NCBI RefSeq assembly: GCF_000378985.1
Contig: NZ_KB905370.1
Coordinates: 558,001-622,000, forward strand
Source of the DNA: Ensifer sp. BR816
Lineage (GTDB): Bacteria; Pseudomonadota; Alphaproteobacteria; Rhizobiales; Rhizobiaceae
Length of the DNA stretch: 64,000 bases
Reading direction: 5' to 3'
Position numbers and translations under genes: made by a program
Shown here: positions 49,641 through 58,747 of the stretch, in pieces
How the letters are laid out: the number at the start of each line of letters is the position of its first letter
Position numbering within the stretch: the first letter of the stretch is position 1
The notes under the pieces: generated by a model
What the model was told of the DNA's origin: nothing
Database searches by the model: none
The model's input: only the letters and a program-made list of their open reading frames with translations

Positions 49641-49733
49641 GTGCGTCCTTTAGGACGCACAAAGGACGCTGTAAGTCGTTGAATCTACGCATCGAGCTTT
49701 CCGAAAATCGGGTCCCGATTTTCGGGCCGATGC
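49641..49733 (-). repeat. Rhizobial mosaic palindromic repeat (copy 2)
   Basis: GTGCGTCC/GGACGCAC hairpin (49641-49660), then AAAGGACGCTGTA, and a long hairpin whose inner part is a perfect palindrome CCGAAAATCGGG-T-CCCGATTTTCGG (49701-49725) enclosed by GCATCG/CGATGC. It ends one base before the metK stop codon and probably doubles as its 3' stabiliser. Confidence 0.75.
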
Positions 49734-49734
49734 G

Positions 49735-51003
49735 CTAGGCGGCGCGGCTGTTGATCGCCGTCGTGTCGAGCGAGATCGCTTCCTTCAGCGGCTTGACGAG
49801 ATCGAGCTTCTCCCAGGAGAAGGAACCGTCGCGGCCGGCCTTGCGGCCGAAGTGGCCATAGGCGGAGGTCTTGGCGTAGATCGGCTTGTTGAGGTCGAGG
49901 TGGCGGCGGATGCCGGTCGGCGACAGATCCATCGTCTGGCGGATGGCCTTCTCGACCTGATCTTCCGAGACCTTGCCGGTGCCGTGCAGATCGACATAGA
50001 TCGACAGCGGCTGGGCGACGCCGATCGCATAGGAGAGCTGGATCGTGCAGCGCTCCGCGAGATTGGCTGCTACGACGTTCTTCGCCAGATAGCGGGCGGC
50101 ATAGGCGGCCGAGCGGTCGACCTTCGTCGTGTCCTTGCCGGAGAAGGCGCCGCCGCCGTGCGGGGCAGCACCGCCATAGGTGTCGACGATGATCTTGCGG
50201 CCGGTGAGGCCGGCGTCGCCATCCGGACCGCCAATGACGAACTTGCCGGTCGGATTGATGTACCAGGTGCAGTCGTCGGCGATCTTCAGGTCGCCCAGGG
50301 CCTCGCGGATAAAGGGCTCGACGACCTTGCGGACCTTGGCGGAGTCCCAGCTATCGTCAAGGTGCTGGGTCGAAAGCACGATGGAGACCACCTCGGTCGG
50401 CTTGCCATCGACATAGCGCACCGTCACCTGGCTCTTGGCGTCCGGGCCGAGCTTGGCGACATCGCCCTCGCCCTTCTTGCGGGCAGCGGCGAGCAGATTG
50501 AGAATGCGGTGCGAATAGTAGATCGGCGCCGGCATGAGCTCGGCGGTCTCGCGGCAGGCATAGCCGAACATGATGCCCTGGTCGCCAGCCCCTTCCTCGC
50601 CCTGCTTGTCGGCGGCATTGTCCACGCCCTGTGCGATATGGGCGGACTGGAAGTGCAAGAGCACGTCGATCTTCGCCGTCTTCCAGTGGAAGCCGTCCTG
50701 CTCGTAGCCGATGTCGCGGATCGCCTTGCGGGCGGCGGCCTTGAACTTCGAGGGGTTGATGACGTCGTTGCCGTTCTTGTCCTTCTTCAGAAGGCTCGGC
50801 GGCAGGCGGACTTCACCGGCAATGACGACGCGGTTGGTCGTCGCCAGCGTTTCACAGGCAATGCGCACGGTCCAGGGGTCGACGCCGGATTTCGCCGCTT
50901 CGCGGTAGACCAGATCGACGATCTCGTCGGAAATGCGGTCACACACTTTGTCCGGATGACCTTCGGCAACGGATTCGCTGGTGAACAGGTAGTTTGCGCG
51001 CAT
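49735..51003 (-). CDS. metK: S-adenosylmethionine synthetase
   Basis: 422 residues from ATG 51003 ([19 protein letters not shown]); open frame continues to 51072 without a start signal. ATP/methionine-binding motifs [23 protein letters not shown] and [16 protein letters not shown] are present. Length is slightly above the E. coli enzyme, as in other rhizobia. Makes SAM for methylation. I saw no SAM riboswitch in the leader. Confidence 0.97.
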   Translation of the reverse strand: MRANYLFTSESVAEGHPDKVCDRISDEIVDLVYREAAKSGVDPWTVRIACETLATTNRVVIAGEVRLPPSLLKKDKNGNDVINPSKFKAAARKAIRDIGYEQDGFHWKTAKIDVLLHFQSAHIAQGVDNAADKQGEEGAGDQGIMFGYACRETAELMPAPIYYSHRILNLLAAARKKGEGDVAKLGPDAKSQVTVRYVDGKPTEVVSIVLSTQHLDDSWDSAKVRKVVEPFIREALGDLKIADDCTWYINPTGKFVIGGPDGDAGLTGRKIIVDTYGGAAPHGGGAFSGKDTTKVDRSAAYAARYLAKNVVAANLAERCTIQLSYAIGVAQPLSIYVDLHGTGKVSEDQVEKAIRQTMDLSPTGIRRHLDLNKPIYAKTSAYGHFGRKAGRDGSFSWEKLDLVKPLKEAISLDTTAINSRAA

Positions 51004-51180
51004 ACGGGAAGTCCCCTCAATGAAAGAAGCGGGTTCACTGTTAGTGGTTTTGCCGCCGAAAAACAAGCGCACAAGGACATAAATATATCTTTATATCAGT
51101 ATTGCCAGGGTGGATGGAACGGCATTGCCCGAAGCCGCGCCGAAGGGCAAAAACTGTCTCAGCAGGGACCAGCGCATACG

Positions 51181-51211
51181 AAAAAAGCGGCCCTGGGCCG
51201 CTTTTTCGAAG
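51181..51211 (-). terminator. Bidirectional terminator between phrR and metK
   Basis: AAAAAAGCGGCC/GGCCGCTTTTT hairpin with T tract on the minus side, 16 bases after the phrR stop; so metK needs its own promoter. An AT-rich stretch near 51075-51097 (ATAAATATATC) is the best candidate. Confidence 0.85.
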
Positions 51212-51226
51212 GATCGGAAAGCTCCG

Positions 51227-51640
51227 CTATTCGCTCTCGGCCTCCGCCGCCAGGGCTTTCACAAGATCGACCAGCTTGCGCCGGACCTTCGGGTCGGAGA
51301 TCCTCACGAATGCCCGGTTGAGCTGCAGGCCTTCGGAGGAAGACAGGAAGTCCACCACATAATTCGAGCTCGATGGTTCCGCCAGGCCGGATCCGCCGCC
51401 CTCGCCCGGAACGTCCTCGAAAAAGAACGAGACCGGGACGTTGAGGATGGAGGATATGTTCTGCAGCCGGCTCGCACCAACCCGGTTCGTCCCCTTCTCG
51501 TATTTCTGGATCTGCTGGAATGTGATCCCCAGACTCTCGCCGAGCTTCTCCTGGCTCATGCCAAGCATCGTCCGGCGAAGGCGAATCCTGCTACCGACAT
51601 GAATGTCGATCGGGTTCGGCTTCTTCTTGTTTTCAACCAT
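51227..51640 (-). CDS. phrR: XRE-family transcriptional regulator, PhrR/PraR-like
   Basis: 137 residues from ATG 51640. The helix-turn-helix (MSQEKLGESLGITFQQIQKYEKG) is near residues 28-50, then a short acidic linker and a C-terminal helix. The gene lies next to lnt; in Sinorhizobium medicae phrR, a low-pH and stress-induced repressor, was found beside the acid-tolerance gene actA, an lnt homolog. In rhizobia the ortholog PraR represses biofilm and quorum-sensing genes. Assignment rests on motif and position. Confidence 0.85.
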   Translation of the reverse strand: MVENKKKPNPIDIHVGSRIRLRRTMLGMSQEKLGESLGITFQQIQKYEKGTNRVGASRLQNISSILNVPVSFFFEDVPGEGGGSGLAEPSSSNYVVDFLSSSEGLQLNRAFVRISDPKVRRKLVDLVKALAAEAESE

Positions 51641-51786
51641 AGTCGCGTTCCTGAACACGCTGTTTCGATAAGCCACAACTCGTCATTGCCATGGCACATG
51701 ACAAACAGCCTGCCAGCGAAAGCAGGGCTCCAGTGGCAGGCATGGGTTGATGGTAAGAACCACTATGCAATTTTAGGGGTTTTACG

Positions 51787-53382
51787 TCAATTCTTCCGAA
51801 AATTTAAACTCCTGCGCGAGATTGCCGCAACCAACAATAGAAAAACGCCCGTGAACCAGAAAATCCTGCCACGCGTTGCGCTGTCAGTCGTCGTGGGCAT
51901 CTTGCCCGGCAGAATTGCGTCGGCCACTCCCTTGTAATTGTATCCCAATCCTACCACTAAAACACCACGTGCATCAACAATTGCTGATATACCGGTATTG
52001 GCGGCGCGGATCATCGGCGCTCCGGTTTCGACGGTGCGCAGTTGCGCCTGATGAAAATGCTGGCGCGGCCCGGGCGTGTCGCCGAACCAGGCGTCATTGG
52101 TGACGTTCAGGAGCGCTTCGGCCAGGCTCGCCTTGCCGTCGATCTCTTCGGCGAAGATCGCCTCGTAACAAATCAGTGGATAGAAGGTCCTGCCGCCGGG
52201 CAAGGTCAGGATCGAACGGTTCGATGCCGCTGAGAAGCCGCCGGGCATCGACGCGGCGAGAGAGTTCAACCCCCACGAATTGAGAACGTCCTCGAAGGGC
52301 AGATACTCGCCGAACGGAACGAGATGTACCTTGTCCGCCGCGCTGACGATCTGGCCACGGTCGTCGATGACATAGATCGAATTGTAGTAGCGCGGCGGCA
52401 GGCCCGCCCCCGCATCCTCGGCGCGCACGGCGCCGGCCACGAGAATCTGCCCCTCCTGGAGGACCTCCGCGATGCGGGTCAGGGCATCGGGATTGTCCGT
52501 CAGGATGAAAGGGATCGAGGTTTCCGGCCAGACGATGACGTCCGGCCGTTTGCCGCCCGCCTGCGGCGGTGCGGCCGTGAGGGCCAGATGCTCCTCGAAG
52601 ATCGCCGCGCGCTCGCGATCGTCCATCTTCTTCGCCTGGTCGATCACCGGCTGGACGAGGCGAACGGTGCGTTCCGGGGTCAGTGGCTGCGGCGCCGGCA
52701 GTGAAAGCCTGTAATAGCCGTAGCCGATATGCGCGGCGAACAGCGCGGCTGCGAAGGAAAGGCCGATCCGAGCGCCCTTGCCCGTGCCGATGAGGGCCGG
52801 GGCGGCGAACACGAAGACCGCCAGCATGTTGATCGTCGCAACATTCAGGACACTCGCCGACTGCATCATCAGCGGCATCGGCATGGCCGCGTAGCCGATC
52901 GCGTTCCAGGGAAACCCCGTGAAGAGAAAGCTGCGCAGCCATTCGGCGGCGCCGAAGCCGACGGCAAGAGCCGCAATGCGACCGATGCCATCGGACCAGA
53001 GGCCGCGGGCAATGACCACTGCCAGCGCATAGAACAAGCCGAGAAAGGCGGGAAGGCCGACGACGGCTAGCGGCAGGGCCCAGGCGAAGAGGTCCGCTTC
53101 GACCAGAAAAGCGTTGCCGAGCCACCAGAGACCGCCAAGGAAATAGCCGAAGCCGAAACTCCAGCCGATCGAAGCGGCCGGCAGGAGCCGTCGAACAACA
53201 CCGTCGTCCGGATGCGTCGTTACCCCATCGATCAGCCAGACGAGCATCGGGAAGGAAACGAAGGCCGCGGCGAAGATGCCGAAAGGCGGCTGCGCGAACA
53301 TTGCCAGGAGACCGCAGAGGAAGCCGACAAATGCGCGAGACGCTCCGGAGAGCAATATGATCTTGCCTGCCAGTCTTTCCAT
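51787..53382 (-). CDS. lnt: Apolipoprotein N-acyltransferase
   Basis: 531 residues. Eight membrane helices occupy the first 225 residues; the periplasmic nitrilase-like domain follows with the Glu287-Lys351-Cys405 triad in VWPETSIPF, AADKVHLVP and ICYEAIF. It adds the third acyl chain to lipoproteins. In S. medicae the equivalent gene, actA, is needed for acid tolerance. Upstream of it (higher coordinates) lies a plus-strand NYN gene in place of corC, so it probably has its own promoter in the 53383-53787 gap. Confidence 0.95.
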   Translation of the reverse strand: MERLAGKIILLSGASRAFVGFLCGLLAMFAQPPFGIFAAAFVSFPMLVWLIDGVTTHPDDGVVRRLLPAASIGWSFGFGYFLGGLWWLGNAFLVEADLFAWALPLAVVGLPAFLGLFYALAVVIARGLWSDGIGRIAALAVGFGAAEWLRSFLFTGFPWNAIGYAAMPMPLMMQSASVLNVATINMLAVFVFAAPALIGTGKGARIGLSFAAALFAAHIGYGYYRLSLPAPQPLTPERTVRLVQPVIDQAKKMDDRERAAIFEEHLALTAAPPQAGGKRPDVIVWPETSIPFILTDNPDALTRIAEVLQEGQILVAGAVRAEDAGAGLPPRYYNSIYVIDDRGQIVSAADKVHLVPFGEYLPFEDVLNSWGLNSLAASMPGGFSAASNRSILTLPGGRTFYPLICYEAIFAEEIDGKASLAEALLNVTNDAWFGDTPGPRQHFHQAQLRTVETGAPMIRAANTGISAIVDARGVLVVGLGYNYKGVADAILPGKMPTTTDSATRGRIFWFTGVFLLLVAAISRRSLNFRKN

Positions 53383-53787
53383 GCAGCCTCCATTGGCGCC
53401 GGACGCACGGGCCGGACGCGGAAGATCGAATCATTGCCGGCAGTTTTCCAAAAAACCGTCCGCTTGTCCCGTGGCCGCGACCGTTGTTTCAGGAGAGGGA
53501 AACTGCAGGCGTTGCTCGCCTTGTCTCACGGCAACAGATCAAGATCGATTGCCCGGCGATCATGGCGACATGAAGGGAGCGCGATCACCCGGATGACCTC
53601 GCTGACTGGTTGAGATATGATGATTGAGGATTAACCACAGTTGTCGAAATCTTTGCATCGGCCACTGCAGGTTGTTCCATCGCGGGTACGATGCCATTAG
53701 TTTGGCATAGGCACCGCCCGGGCAACGGGCTCAGTGCAGGCAAGCCAAATCAGTGCAGGCGATCCAAACAGATAACAGGGGGTCACC
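53383..53787. other. Divergent intergenic region lnt / NYN gene
   Basis: 405 bases with no gene seen. It must hold promoters for both lnt and the NYN gene; the only structured feature noticed is a 19-bp tandem repeat at 53731-53768. Confidence 0.5.
53731..53768 (+). repeat. 19-bp tandem direct repeat before the NYN gene
   Basis: TCAGTGCAGGCAAGCCAAA (53731-53749) is followed directly by TCAGTGCAGGCGATCCAAA (53750-53768), 17 of 19 identical, ending 19 bases before the start codon and just ahead of the CAGGGGG ribosome site. It may be a duplicated operator or a slippage product. Confidence 0.7.
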
Positions 53788-54363
53788 ATGTTCGATTCCC
53801 GCGAAAAAGTCGCGCTTTTCATCGACGGCGCCAATCTCTACGCGACATCGAAGAGCCTGGGCTTCGACATCGACTACAGGAAGTTGTTGAGCGTATTCCA
53901 GAACCGCGCCTATCTCTTGCGGGCCTATTACTATACGTCGCTGATCGAAGACCTTGAGTTTTCCTCGATCCGGCCGCTGATCGACTGGCTTGACTATAAC
54001 GGCTATACGGTCGTGACCAAACCGGCCAAGGAATTCACCGACGCCTTGGGGCGGCGCAAGATCAAGGGCAGCATGGATATCGAGCTCGCGGTCGACGCCA
54101 TGCACCTGTGTCACGTCGTCGACCACTACGTCCTCTTCTCCGGCGATGGCAATTTCACCACGCTCGTCGAAGCGCTGCAGCGCAAGGGCCGCAAGGTTAC
54201 CGTGGTGTCGACGCTTTCGACCCAACCACCGATGATCGCCGACGAGTTGCGCCGCAAGGCCGACCACTTCATCGACCTCACCTCGTTGCGCAGCGAGATC
54301 GATCGCCATCCACAGGGGATGGCTCGGTCGGTCAAGCCGACCGACGAAAGCGTCAATTCCTGA
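53788..54363 (+). CDS. NYN-domain (LabA/DUF88-like) putative ribonuclease
   Basis: 191 residues. The PIN-like NYN fold is recognised from the N-terminal ALFIDGANLYA, the acidic KGSMDIELAVDAM and VLFSGDGNF, the aspartates that would bind metal, and KVTVVST. NYN proteins cleave RNA. The C-terminal part is short and basic/polar. It is on the plus strand between lnt and corC, which are normally adjacent, so it interrupts a conserved operon. In rhizobia a close relative usually sits near rpoZ; this may be a moved or second copy. Confidence 0.85.
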   Translation: MFDSREKVALFIDGANLYATSKSLGFDIDYRKLLSVFQNRAYLLRAYYYTSLIEDLEFSSIRPLIDWLDYNGYTVVTKPAKEFTDALGRRKIKGSMDIELAVDAMHLCHVVDHYVLFSGDGNFTTLVEALQRKGRKVTVVSTLSTQPPMIADELRRKADHFIDLTSLRSEIDRHPQGMARSVKPTDESVNS

Positions 54364-54400
54364 CAACCGAATAGCGCGGAAGCGTGCAGCGACGCCGCGA

Positions 54401-55561
54401 TCACTCCGCCGAAGACGGAGGGAGGACGTTTGCCTGACCGCCACCGTTTGCCGGCGGTGCTTCGGGCAAGGTCTCCTTTTCGGGCTTGACCGCCCGGCGG
54501 CGCGCCGGCGGCCGCTTGCGCATGATGCGCACGCGCTTGACGCGACGCGGATCGGCGTCGAGAATCTGAAACTCGAAACCGGGAATGGCCTGCACCACTT
54601 CGCCGCGAACCGGAATGCGGCCGAGGGACGCGAAGACCAGGCCGCCGAGCGTGTCGACGTCCTCGAGCTGCTCGCGCACGTCGAAATCCGGTCCGATCGC
54701 CTCGGCAATCTCCTCGAGCTCGACACGCGCGTCCGCCACGAAAACGTCGTCCGATGTGCGGGCGAACATCACCTCGTCGTCGTCATGCTCGTCCTCGATG
54801 TCGCCGACCACCATCTCGACGATATCCTCGAGCGAGACGAGGCCGTCCGTGCCGCCATACTCGTCGATGACGAGCGCCATCTGGATGCGCGCGGCCTGCA
54901 TGCGCTGCATCAGGTCGGAGGCGAGCATCGAAGGGGGCACGAAGAGGACCTGGCGGACGATGCCCGCCTCCTCGACCGTCTTGTTCAGGTCGACGCGCGA
55001 GAGATCAAAACTCGGCTTCGGCTGGCGCGGCGTCTTCTCAGCCTTGTCGGCGGCGGTTGCGGGCTGCGCCCGGCCGTTGCGGCGGCGGTTGCGGGCCTGC
55101 CGGGTCACATAGGCCAGCAGATCCCGGATATGGACCATGCCGCGCGGATCGTCGAGCCCCTCGCTGTAGACCGGCATGCGCGAGCGTCCGGATTCCTCGA
55201 AGAGAACCATGAGCTCGCCGAGCGTAATGCTCTGATCCACCGCCTCGATGTCGGCGCGCGGCACCATCACATCCTCGACGCGGATCTCGCGGAAGCGAAG
55301 GATGTTGTTGAGCATCGCCCGCTCCTCGGGCGAAAACGCGGTGTTGCTGTCGGCATCCGTCATCAGCGCGTCGGCGAGATCCTCGCGCAGACTCGACGCC
55401 CCCGCACCGCGCCACAGGCGGGCCGCACGGCTCCAGAAGGATGAGATTGGTTTGTTGCCCTCTGCTCGGGCGGTGATACTACTACTGCCCGCGTCGGCAT
55501 CGCCGGAGGCATCGGCCTCCTCGCTGGCAACCGTTGCCGGCTGTGTCTTGAAGTCGCTCAT
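54401..55561 (-). CDS. corC: CBS-domain CorC/TlyC-like protein
   Basis: 386 residues. An N-terminal region of about 90 residues is followed by paired CBS domains (VEDVMVPRADIEAV; VDLNKTVEEAGI; VIDEYGGTDGLVSLEDIVE) and a CorC_HlyC domain near 290-350. It lacks the DUF21 membrane part. CorC-type proteins aid magnesium/cobalt homeostasis. Basic C-terminal tail. Lies 12 bases after ybeY. Confidence 0.92.
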   Translation of the reverse strand: MSDFKTQPATVASEEADASGDADAGSSSITARAEGNKPISSFWSRAARLWRGAGASSLREDLADALMTDADSNTAFSPEERAMLNNILRFREIRVEDVMVPRADIEAVDQSITLGELMVLFEESGRSRMPVYSEGLDDPRGMVHIRDLLAYVTRQARNRRRNGRAQPATAADKAEKTPRQPKPSFDLSRVDLNKTVEEAGIVRQVLFVPPSMLASDLMQRMQAARIQMALVIDEYGGTDGLVSLEDIVEMVVGDIEDEHDDDEVMFARTSDDVFVADARVELEEIAEAIGPDFDVREQLEDVDTLGGLVFASLGRIPVRGEVVQAIPGFEFQILDADPRRVKRVRIMRKRPPARRRAVKPEKETLPEAPPANGGGQANVLPPSSAE

Positions 55562-55573
55562 TGTTCCAAACTG

Positions 55574-56080
55574 TCAACCCGGGGGTCGGCCCCCGTAGGG
55601 ATCAGATAGGCCAAGACGCGCCAAAATGCGAGTCTCCAACCCTTCCATTCTTTCCGCTTCGTCGTCCTCGATATGATCATAGCCGAAAAGATGGAGGAAT
55701 CCATGCACGAGAAGATGCGTCAGATGCTCCTCGAATGGCTTCTCCAACTCCTCCGCTTCACGCTTCAGCGTCTCATAGGCGACGATGATGTCGCCGAGCA
55801 TCGGCCCCGGCACCCTGCCGGGCACCACCGGAAAGGCAGGGAAGGACAGCACATTGGTCGGCTTGTCCTGGTGGCGCCACTCGGCGTTGATCTCCCTGAT
55901 CGACCGATCGTCGGTGAAGAGCAAGGACAGTTCCGGCGGCTGGCCCGGGAACGGCTGCTTTTCTTCTGCGGCGAGAAAATCCGCGGCCGCACCGAGAATG
56001 CGGCTGGAAAAGGTCTCGAGCTCGTCCTCCGACGGCCAGTCCCCCTCCTCGACGCTGATCTGAATATCCAAAGCCGTCAT
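55574..56080 (-). CDS. ybeY: Endoribonuclease YbeY
   Basis: 168 residues. The zinc motif HGFLHLFGYDH (H-x3-H-x5-H) is clear, along with the INAEWRHQDKPTNVLSFP family block. YbeY matures 16S rRNA 3' ends and supports stress growth and symbiosis in S. meliloti. Cotranscribed with phoH (17-base gap) and corC. Confidence 0.96.
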   Translation of the reverse strand: MTALDIQISVEEGDWPSEDELETFSSRILGAAADFLAAEEKQPFPGQPPELSLLFTDDRSIREINAEWRHQDKPTNVLSFPAFPVVPGRVPGPMLGDIIVAYETLKREAEELEKPFEEHLTHLLVHGFLHLFGYDHIEDDEAERMEGLETRILARLGLSDPYGGRPPG

Positions 56081-56097
56081 GATCGCTCGCGACCGCG

Positions 56098-57138
56098 TCA
56101 GCGATCGCTCTGTTCGCTTTCATCGTGAACGGCCGTATGGCTCTCATAGGCCCTGACGATGCGCGCCACCATGGGATGGCGCACCACATCGGCATCCTTG
56201 AAGCGGATGACCGACACGCCCTCCACGCCCCTGAGGATCTGCAGCGCCTCGACAAGACCGGATTTCACGCCGCGCGGCAGGTCGACCTGGCTCGGGTCGC
56301 CGGTGACGATCATCCGGCCGTTTTCGCCGAGGCGGGTCAGGAACATCTTCATCTGCATCGATGTCGTGTTCTGCGCCTCGTCGAGGATGACGGCAGCATT
56401 GGCAAGCGTGCGCCCGCGCATGAAGGCCAGCGGCGCGATCTCGATGACGCCCGCCGAAATCGCCCGCTCGACCTTGTCGCCCGGCATCATGTCATAGAGC
56501 GCGTCGTAGAGCGGCCTCAGATAGGGATCGACCTTCTCCTTCATGTCGCCGGGCAGGAAGCCGAGACGCTCGCCCGCCTCGACGGCCGGCCGCGACAGGA
56601 TGATGCGATCGACCGCGCCGCGCTCCAGAAGCTGGGCGGCATGGGCGACGGCGAGATAGGTCTTGCCGGTGCCGGCCGGGCCGACGCCGAAGACGAGTTC
56701 GGCCCGCTCGAGCGCACGGATATAGGCGTCCTGCATCGGCGTGCGCGCAGCGATCGTCTTCTTGCGCGTCGAAATCTGCGCCATCGTCAACTTGGCTTTG
56801 CGCTCCATGGTCGGCAATTGCAACTGGTCGTCGGCAGCGACCGCCATGCGGATTGCCCCTTCGACGTCGGACGTATCGATCGAGGCCCCACTTTGCAATC
56901 TTCCATAGAGATAGTCGAGCGCGCGCCGCGCCTGATTGGTCGCCACGACATCGCCAGAGATGGCAACGGAATTGCCGCGCGGTCGGGCATCGACACGCAA
57001 CCGCTCCTCGAGCAGCTTCAAATTCTGGTCGAACTGGCCGAAGAGCTCGCTGGCAAACCGGTTGTTCTCAAAGGTGAGCACGAAGTGATTGGCGTCTGTC
57101 GCGGTTGTCTTCGAATGGCGCGATGAGGATGAAATCAT
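56098..57138 (-). CDS. phoH: PhoH-family ATPase
   Basis: 346 residues from ATG 57138; a TTG five codons earlier is possible. Walker A is GPAGTGKTYLA, Walker B VILDEAQN, and the PhoH signature FLTRLGENGRMIVTGDPSQ follows. It is an NTPase often paired with YbeY in RNA processing, as here. Confidence 0.95.
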   Translation of the reverse strand: MISSSSRHSKTTATDANHFVLTFENNRFASELFGQFDQNLKLLEERLRVDARPRGNSVAISGDVVATNQARRALDYLYGRLQSGASIDTSDVEGAIRMAVAADDQLQLPTMERKAKLTMAQISTRKKTIAARTPMQDAYIRALERAELVFGVGPAGTGKTYLAVAHAAQLLERGAVDRIILSRPAVEAGERLGFLPGDMKEKVDPYLRPLYDALYDMMPGDKVERAISAGVIEIAPLAFMRGRTLANAAVILDEAQNTTSMQMKMFLTRLGENGRMIVTGDPSQVDLPRGVKSGLVEALQILRGVEGVSVIRFKDADVVRHPMVARIVRAYESHTAVHDESEQSDR

Positions 57139-57268
57139 TTCGTGTCCGTTCAAGCGGTTCAGGCTCCTCGCTCTTGATCTACAGCGCCGCGCGTAAAATG
57201 ACGCGCAGAGAACGTTCTAACACCGTAACTCAGCAAAAGCTCCCGAGAACGCATCTCGTGCCTCTGCC

Positions 57269-58669
57269 CTATTCGATCACCTCGGCAAACAGGCTGTTCG
57301 AGCCGGCCTTGGTGATTCGTACCTTGATAATGTCACCGATTTGCGATCGTTTTGCATCAACATTCACGGGCTGCAGCCAGGGCGAGCGGCCGACCAGCTG
57401 GCCCGGCATGCGGCCGGGCTTTTCCAGAAGCAGATCGATCTCCCTGCCGACGCAGCCGGCGGCAAAGTCGCGCTGCTGGTTGACGAGCAAAGTCTGCAAT
57501 CTTTCCAGGCGTTTGGCCTTCACGTCCTCGGAAACCTGATCCTTGAGGTCGGCCCCCGGCGTGCCAGGACGGCTCGAATATTTGAAGGAGAATGCCTGTG
57601 CATAACCCACCGCCGCGACCAGGCGCATCGTGTCCTCGAAATCCTCCTCGGTCTCGCCGGGGAAGCCGACGATGAAATCGCCGGAAAGGGCGAGGTCCGG
57701 CTGGACGGCGCGGATGCGCTCGACGAGGGCGAGATATTCGGCCGCCGTATGGCGCCGGTTCATCGCCTTCAGGATACGATCGGAGCCGGACTGGACCGGC
57801 AGATGCAGATAGGGCATCAGCTTCATCATCGACCGGTGTGCCTCGATCAGGCTCTCGTCCATGTCGCGCGGATGGCTGGTCGTGTAGCGCAGGCGTGCCA
57901 AGCCGTCGATCTCGCCGAGACGCCGCAACAGATCGCCGAGGCCCCAATCACGGCCGTCCGGTCCCGTTCCGTGCCAGGCGTTGACGTTCTGGCCGAGCAG
58001 CGTGATCTCGCGCACGCCGCCATCGACCAGTCTTTCCGCTTCGGCGAGGATCTGCGCCACCGGCCGCGAGACCTCGGCGCCACGGGTGTAGGGCACCACG
58101 CAAAAGGTGCAGAACTTGTCGCATCCCTCCTGCACGGTGAGGAAGGCGGTGACCCCGCGCAAACGTGTCTTCGCGTTGTCCGGCGCCGGCAGATGCTCGA
58201 ACTTGTCCTCGAGGGCGTAGTCCGTCTCGACGACGCGCTCGCCGTTCCTTGCCCGCTTCAACGCTTCGGGCAGCCGGTGGTAGGTTTGCGGGCCGATGAC
58301 CAGGTCGACGGCCGGCGAGCGGCGCAGGATCTCGTTGCCCTCGGCCTGGGCGACGCAGCCGGCGACGCCGATCACCATTTCGCGGCCCTCGCTCGCCTTT
58401 GCCTTCTTCAATTCACGCAGGCGGCCCAGTTCGGAATAGACCTTTTCGGCGGCCTTCTCGCGGATGTGGCAGGTGTTGAGCAGGACAAAGTCGGCATCCT
58501 CCAGCACGTCCGTCGCGACGTAGCCGTCCCGCGTGAGCGCATCGGACATGCGATCGGAATCGTAGACATTCATCTGGCAGCCATAGGTCTTGACGAAGAC
58601 CTTGCGCGCCGGCGCGTTTTCGTCGCCCGCAACGGGGGATTTCGGCAGAAGAGCGGTTTCCTGGGTCAT
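57269..58669 (-). CDS. miaB: tRNA-2-methylthio-N6-dimethylallyladenosine synthase
   Basis: 466 residues. The N-terminal MTTase domain has [13 protein letters not shown], and the radical-SAM cluster is [16 protein letters not shown]; the C-terminal TRAM domain follows. Adds a methylthio group to tRNA A37 using two iron-sulfur clusters, which fits with the Nfu gene in the same block. Confidence 0.97.
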   Translation of the reverse strand: MTQETALLPKSPVAGDENAPARKVFVKTYGCQMNVYDSDRMSDALTRDGYVATDVLEDADFVLLNTCHIREKAAEKVYSELGRLRELKKAKASEGREMVIGVAGCVAQAEGNEILRRSPAVDLVIGPQTYHRLPEALKRARNGERVVETDYALEDKFEHLPAPDNAKTRLRGVTAFLTVQEGCDKFCTFCVVPYTRGAEVSRPVAQILAEAERLVDGGVREITLLGQNVNAWHGTGPDGRDWGLGDLLRRLGEIDGLARLRYTTSHPRDMDESLIEAHRSMMKLMPYLHLPVQSGSDRILKAMNRRHTAAEYLALVERIRAVQPDLALSGDFIVGFPGETEEDFEDTMRLVAAVGYAQAFSFKYSSRPGTPGADLKDQVSEDVKAKRLERLQTLLVNQQRDFAAGCVGREIDLLLEKPGRMPGQLVGRSPWLQPVNVDAKRSQIGDIIKVRITKAGSNSLFAEVIE

Positions 58670-58747
58670 GGGCGTTCTTTAGTGCAAAGCGGCCCAAAGT
58701 TGAAGTATTTTCGGGGAGGATCCAAGGCGGCGGGCGGCTCGCTATTT

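Larger units (their letters stand above)
49399..49734. other. Intergenic region between trmB and metK
   Basis: 336 bases without a gene. It holds the hairpin at 49524-49557, the mosaic palindrome at 49641-49733, and nothing else recognised. Confidence 0.5.

Noticed and set aside
51004-51110. A SAM riboswitch before metK
   Set aside because: I looked for a SAM-II or SAM/SAH-like pseudoknot in the leader and found no convincing pairing; a covariance-model search would be needed to be sure.
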